Below, piece after piece: positions 24,973 through 28,360 of a stretch of 28,360 nucleotides of DNA. The DNA comes from Clostridia bacterium (GTDB taxonomy: Bacteria > Bacillota > Clostridia > Christensenellales > CAG-138), in assembly GCA_016293975.1 (NCBI GenBank), contig JAEDCW010000021.1:1-28360 (forward strand). The letters run 5' to 3'. How positions within the stretch are numbered: the stretch's first letter is position 1; each line of letters opens with the position of its first letter. The notes under the pieces were generated by a model, which ran no database searches, had not been told where the DNA came from, and worked only from the letters and a program-made list of their open reading frames with translations. The translations under genes and the position numbers were made by a program.

Positions 24973-25007
24973 CGGCATTCGGCTATCAACTCGGATGCCG
25001 TTTTATT
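24973..25007 (+). terminator. Terminator of pruA
   Basis: 9-bp stem CGGCATTCG / CGGATGCCG (one G-U) with a 10-nt loop, followed by TTTTATT. Confidence 0.75.
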
Positions 25008-25054
25008 GTGCATACTGCTAAAACCCTCCGGCAATTCCGCTCATCACAGTGTAC

Positions 25055-25084
25055 AAAAATCCGCAACGCACTTGTCGTCACGGA
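25055..25084 (-). terminator. Terminator of the sortase gene
   Basis: Minus-strand stem TCCGTGACG / CGTTGCGGA (9 bp with two G-U pairs, 7-nt loop) followed by five T. On the plus strand the G-U pairs become A-C mismatches, which fits a minus-strand function. Confidence 0.7.
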
Positions 25085-25158
25085 CTGTTTTTTTGATAGT
25101 GATTTATTGCCTTCGCTCCGTAATCTTCTCGGCATGCCCATTACTGACAGGAATCCCT

Positions 25159-25848
25159 TCAGCCTACGTACTCAACGGGCTTACAGATTACAAACACCCT
25201 CTCGCCGCTCGTTCCGTACTGGCTGTTCCATTCGCCCGTACAGGTGATTAGCGTGAGTCTCGTCTCCCCTCCCGCGCGGAGATATTCCTGGGGATAGTCG
25301 AATATGGAGTATATCTCGACCTTCTCGACTTCAAAGTATCTGTACGTGCCGTCATAGAGCTTGACAACGACAGAGTCACCCGCGACCATATCCTTCAGCA
25401 CTGAGAAGTGACCCGCCTTGCCCTTATAACGCACGTGGCCGTTTATAATGCTGTTGCCCTCCTCGCCGGGAACGGGGCTCTTGTCGTACCATGCGGCTAT
25501 ATCTGCGGCGTCAATCGTACCTATCGAGCCGTCATCCGCAAGGCCAACGGGCTTTACGAGCGATTGAATCTCGAATCTCGGGAAGTATATGTACATAGGC
25601 GCGGCGGCAGGCGTGGGTTCAGGTGTAACCGTCGGCTCAGGCGCAGTGCTCGGTAACGCAGTCTCACTCGTGTCGGGAGTAATATGCGGCGTCTGCGCAG
25701 GCATAGTTGGCGGAGGCGAATAGTCCGAAAACACTACATTCTCGGATATCAAAAGTCCAGCCCCTAACAATATCAGCAATCCGGCAAACGAGTACACGAT
25801 TATATCCCATATGCGCTTTTTATTCGATTTTTTCTGTTGCTTTTCCAT
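25159..25848 (-). CDS. Sortase (class F-like transpeptidase)
   Basis: A 229-residue sortase. A basic N-terminus (KKSNKKR) precedes one transmembrane helix (about 14-35), then a Pro/Thr-rich spacer (44-84) and the catalytic beta-barrel. The active-site triad is visible: His138 in IINGHVR, Cys203 in LTLITCTGEWN and Arg217 in GERVFV. The pattern PVGLADDGSIGTIDAADIAAWYDKSPVPGEEG matches the class F / CXFI-type sortases rather than SrtA or SrtB. Sortases attach LPXTG-type proteins to the wall or to each other; no obvious substrate protein is in the window. The ATG has no ribosome binding site and lies only 6 bases after the -10 element, suggesting a leaderless mRNA. It is a single gene with its own terminator. 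Confidence 0.88.
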   Translation of the reverse strand: MEKQQKKSNKKRIWDIIVYSFAGLLILLGAGLLISENVVFSDYSPPPTMPAQTPHITPDTSETALPSTAPEPTVTPEPTPAAAPMYIYFPRFEIQSLVKPVGLADDGSIGTIDAADIAAWYDKSPVPGEEGNSIINGHVRYKGKAGHFSVLKDMVAGDSVVVKLYDGTYRYFEVEKVEIYSIFDYPQEYLRAGGETRLTLITCTGEWNSQYGTSGERVFVICKPVEYVG

Positions 25849-25854
25849 ACTCAG

Positions 25855-25883
25855 ATTTTATCATATATATTTTCTCGTGGCAA
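25855..25883 (-). promoter_or_regulatory. Sortase promoter directly at the start codon
   Basis: On the minus strand TTGCCA (25878-25883), 17-bp spacer, TAAAAT (25855-25860). The ATG (25846-25848) begins 7 bases after the last base of the -10, so transcription would begin at or next to the start codon. Confidence 0.55.
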
Positions 25884-25943
25884 CAGAAGTTGATTTCTTC
25901 TATATCTAAGCTTAAGTACATAATATGTTTACAGATGATTTTG

Positions 25944-25976
25944 GCGGTAAATGATATATATATCTTCATTTATCGC
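25944..25976 (+). promoter_or_regulatory. Dyad (operator candidate) upstream of the beta-eliminating lyase gene
   Basis: GCGGTAAATGA (25944-25954) and TCATTTATCGC (25966-25976) are inverted copies of one another at 10 of 11 positions, separated by 11 AT-rich bases. The right arm covers the expected -35 region of the promoter whose -10 lies at 25987. No regulator gene is adjacent. Confidence 0.55.
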
Positions 25977-25986
25977 TGAAATAGTG

Positions 25987-25992
25987 TATAAT
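25987..25992 (+). promoter_or_regulatory. -10 element of the beta-eliminating lyase gene
   Basis: A perfect TATAAT, 29 bases before the ATG, without a recognisable -35 hexamer. This suggests an activator-dependent or dyad-controlled promoter. Confidence 0.5.
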
Positions 25993-26021
25993 AGACAGGA
26001 TAACTTATTAAGGAGACTTAT

Positions 26022-27455
26022 ATGAACAAGGTAATGTTCTACTCGAGAAAACCGCTTCCTCTTGAGATGCACAAGGTTTGCATAGTGCAGAAGACGAATC
26101 TCAAGCCCGTTGAGCGCAGAGTAGAGGCTATTAGAGAAGCGGGATTTAACTCCTACCGTCTCTTCTCGGACGATGTTTATCTTGATATGCTTACAGACAG
26201 CGGCGTAAACGCAATGACAAACGGTCAGCTCGGCGCAATGATGCTTGCCGACGAAGCTTATGCCGGTTCTATGACATATAAAAAGCTTTCTGCCAAACTT
26301 GAAGAGCTTTTCGGTAAAAAGCTGTTTCTTCCCGCCCATCAGGGCAGGGCGTGCGAGCACGTAATCGCCAAGGCATTCGTAAAGGCAGGCACCCTGGTAC
26401 CCATGAATTTCATATTCGGTACGTCCGCCGCACAGATAGAGCTCATGGGTGGCAAGGCTATAGCGCTTTTGGACACCAAGGGTCTGCAGAAGCAGAGCGA
26501 TGAACCCTTCAAGGGCGATTTTGACGAGGCCAGGCTCGAGGAAATGCTTAAAAACGAGGCCTCCCGCATAGCATACGTAAGAATTGAGGCGGGAACGAAC
26601 CTCATAGGCGGTCAGCCCATATCGATGAGAAGTATGCTCAGAGCCGCAGAGCTTTGCAAGCAGTACGGCGTGATATCGGTATTTGATGCGAGCCTTTTCC
26701 AGGACAACCTGCACTTTATAAAAACGCGCGAGCATCCCGAGCTTTCGATTCGCGAGATAACACGCAAAGTTGCCGACGCAATGGACATAATCTACTTCTC
26801 CGCAAGAAAGCTCGGTTTCGGACGCGGTGGCGTTATAATAACCAATTCTCAGGAAATGTTCGTCGAGATGGAACAGTATGTCGCCCGTTACGAGGGCTTC
26901 CCCACATACGGCGGAATGAGCATACGCGAGATGGAGGCAATAGTCGTTGGTCTCGAAGAGACTATGGACGAGGACATAGTATCGCAGGGTCCGCAGTTCA
27001 TAGAATACCTGTGCAATGAACTGCAAAAGAACGGAATAGACGTCATAACGCCCGCGGGTGGTCTCGGCTGTCACCTCGATGCGCGCAAATTCGTACCCCA
27101 CATACCGCTCTCGCAGTATCCCGCAGGCAGTCTTGCGGCGGCCGTCTATATCGCAAGCGGCGCAAGGGGCATGGAGCGCGGAGGCATCGATGAGCCGTGG
27201 CCAGACCCCGACAAAGAGCCTTTCGGCGCGATGGAGCTTGTAAGACTCGCCGTACCGAGGCGCGTTTACACCGTGTCACAGCTCAACTATCTCGTGGACA
27301 GACTCATATGGCTAAAGCAGAATGCCTCACTGATTGGCGGTATCCGTTTCCCCGAAGGCTCAAATAGACACTTCTATGACCGCCTCGAATCCATAGGCGA
27401 TTGGCCCGAAAAGCTCGCCGCGAAGTTCAGAGAGGACTTCCACGATTCGCTGTAA
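26022..27455 (+). CDS. Tryptophanase / tyrosine phenol-lyase family beta-eliminating lyase
   Basis: A 477-residue PLP-dependent lyase of the tryptophanase (TnaA) / tyrosine phenol-lyase (TPL) family, splitting an aromatic amino acid into indole or phenol, pyruvate and ammonia. Family motifs: SDDVYLDMLTDSG (49-61), ADEAYAGS (76-83), PAHQGRACE (104-112), FDASLFQDN (Asp222, PLP nitrogen partner) and FSARKLGFGRGG (PLP lysine Lys263). In TnaA the residue equivalent to TPL Arg381 (C. freundii numbering) is aliphatic; here ARGMERG has Arg386, and VPRRVYT follows as in TPL. Tyrosine is therefore a good candidate substrate, although automatic annotation would probably say tryptophanase. AAGGAG is 6 nt before the ATG. 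No aromatic permease is adjacent in the window. Confidence 0.88.
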   Translation: MNKVMFYSRKPLPLEMHKVCIVQKTNLKPVERRVEAIREAGFNSYRLFSDDVYLDMLTDSGVNAMTNGQLGAMMLADEAYAGSMTYKKLSAKLEELFGKKLFLPAHQGRACEHVIAKAFVKAGTLVPMNFIFGTSAAQIELMGGKAIALLDTKGLQKQSDEPFKGDFDEARLEEMLKNEASRIAYVRIEAGTNLIGGQPISMRSMLRAAELCKQYGVISVFDASLFQDNLHFIKTREHPELSIREITRKVADAMDIIYFSARKLGFGRGGVIITNSQEMFVEMEQYVARYEGFPTYGGMSIREMEAIVVGLEETMDEDIVSQGPQFIEYLCNELQKNGIDVITPAGGLGCHLDARKFVPHIPLSQYPAGSLAAAVYIASGARGMERGGIDEPWPDPDKEPFGAMELVRLAVPRRVYTVSQLNYLVDRLIWLKQNASLIGGIRFPEGSNRHFYDRLESIGDWPEKLAAKFREDFHDSL

Positions 27456-27502
27456 CCAAATAAAAAAGAATTGAACCTGAGGAGAGAACATTAAGAAACG
27501 AG

Positions 27503-27540
27503 ACTTCCTGTCGTAGGATAGATACGGCAGGAGGTTTTTT
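27503..27540 (+). terminator. Terminator of the beta-eliminating lyase gene
   Basis: 12-bp stem ACTTCCTGTCGT / ACGGCAGGAGGT (two G-U pairs) with a 9-nt loop, followed by TTTTT. Confidence 0.85.
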
Positions 27541-27662
27541 ATATGGGGGTAACTATAGCAGAAATAAATACTGCCTAATGTATTGGAACTGACAGAGCAG
27601 GAATATACCATGGTGGCATGGGCGCGACCCCTACCAGAGAAGACGCCGATGCGACGCTAAAT

Positions 27663-28360
27663 ATTTCAATCCACGCTCCCGCGTGGGGAGCGACAATAAA
27701 AAAATCATATAACCAAGGAGGCGAACGAATTTCAATCCACGCTCCCGCGTGGGGAGCGACGATTTAAGGGGGGGTAAGATTATGCCGACACCGATTTCAA
27801 TCCACGCTCCCGCGTGGGGAGCGACGGTATGCAACATGACAAGATATTATAAGCAGACCGATAATTTCAATCCACGCTCCCGCGTGGGGAGCGACGGAGG
27901 CAGCAATATGACAGTAGACGAGATGTTGCAATTTCAATCCACGCTCCCGCGTGGGGAGCGACAGCACAATCACCTTGTGGAACGTATGTGCAAGGTGATT
28001 TCAATCCACGCTCCCGCGTGGGGAGCGACTGTTATTGACACAGGAACGAGCGAAATCAAGACAATTTCAATCCACGCTCCCGCGTGGGGAGCGACAGGAC
28101 AAGGGCGCTACAGCACACAGAAAAAATATATTTCAATCCACGCTCCCGCGTGGGGAGCGACGTTGCTGTTGACAGGGAGCATCATACGCCGAAGACATTT
28201 CAATCCACGCTCCCGCGTGGGGAGCGACGATAAAAAAATGACAAAACTTACAGACGGAAAAAATTTCAATCCACGCTCCCGCGTGGGGAGCGACGCGTTA
28301 CAAAAAATCCTCGAGGGGTTGAAGTAAATATTTCAATCCACGCACCCGCGTGGGGAGCGA
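27663..28360 (-). CRISPR. Type I-C CRISPR array, 11 repeats (last cut), 10 spacers
   Basis: The 32-bp repeat begins ATTTCAATCCACGC and ends GGGGAGCGAC on the plus strand. Its complement has the GTCGC...GTGGATTGAAAT form of type I-C, with an internal GCTCCC/GGGAGC stem. Repeat starts: 27663, 27729, 27794, 27864, 27931, 27998, 28064, 28130, 28197, 28263 and 28330 (31 bases visible). Spacers are 34, 33, 38, 35, 35, 34, 34, 35, 34 and 35 nt. The first ten repeats are identical; the last differs (T to A at its 15th base), breaking the stem. By type I-C convention the array is transcribed on the minus strand, so the leader and probably the cas genes lie beyond the right edge, and the left end is the older, leader-distal end. 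The left flank (27541-27662) shows no gene and no AT-rich leader. Confidence 0.96.

Noticed and set aside
25929..27101. 390-codon minus-strand open frame
   Set aside because: It lies antisense to the beta-eliminating lyase, whose protein is clearly conserved. The long shadow comes from codon bias.
27541..27662. CRISPR leader on the left flank
   Set aside because: The stretch is not AT-rich, follows a terminator directly, and the repeat polarity places the leader on the right.
27749..28327. Open frames running through the CRISPR array (192 codons plus, 68 codons minus)
   Set aside because: They translate the 32-bp repeat in changing frames (IHAPAWGAT, NPRSRVGSD, STLPRGER), a well-known artefact of type I-C arrays.

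Overview
The window looks like a chromosomal segment of an anaerobic member of the Bacillota, class Clostridia, probably a gut lineage. The evidence is class III fructose-bisphosphatase, a SigI/RsgI sigma/anti-sigma pair, PepV, YitT, UppP, a DUF1540 mini-protein, CtfAB-type CoA transferase with thiolase, strong AGGAGG-type ribosome binding sites, and sigma-A style promoters. Genus cannot be assigned from sequence reading alone.

Left part (1-8391), all minus strand: the N-terminus of a MATE transporter runs off the left edge. It is followed by fbp, a shortened QueG-like iron-sulfur protein, a beta-helical Cthe_2159-type lipoprotein, and an apparent operon uppP-yitT-pepV. Next come two small plus-strand units (DUF1540 Cys-rich mini-protein, GNAT acetyltransferase) and a minus-strand DUF3795 protein.

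Purine catabolism (9917-15349, minus): ade-xdhA-xdhB-xdhC form a tight operon. Adenine deaminase makes hypoxanthine, and the three-subunit molybdenum hydroxylase would oxidise hypoxanthine and xanthine. The ade reading frame has no usable start codon unless one base is removed from an AAA run just after a well-placed ATG.

C4/acetyl-CoA metabolism (15903-18452, plus): CoA transferase subunits A and B and an acetyl-CoA acetyltransferase form one operon with a terminator. It is followed by a tRNA-Thr(GGT) gene with its own promoter and terminator.

Signalling block (18834-23018, plus): a metallo-beta-lactamase-fold hydrolase, then sigI-rsgI overlapping by 4 nt. A separate lipoprotein follows that repeats the RsgI extracellular domain, including the Asn-Pro motif, and carries four tandem PepSY domains. 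RsgI itself ends in one PepSY domain and 16 consecutive aspartates. I consider this the most unusual system in the window: a membrane anti-sigma factor and a lipid-anchored paralogue of its sensor domain, probably sensing envelope state or cations (inference).

Right part: P5C dehydrogenase (plus), a sortase on the minus strand with what looks like a leaderless promoter, and a tryptophanase/tyrosine phenol-lyase family enzyme that carries the tyrosine phenol-lyase type arginine and sits behind a dyad operator candidate. The window ends inside a type I-C CRISPR array with 11 repeats and 10 spacers visible and no cas genes in view. All ten spacers are purine-rich on the plus strand and most read as sense coding fragments in that orientation.
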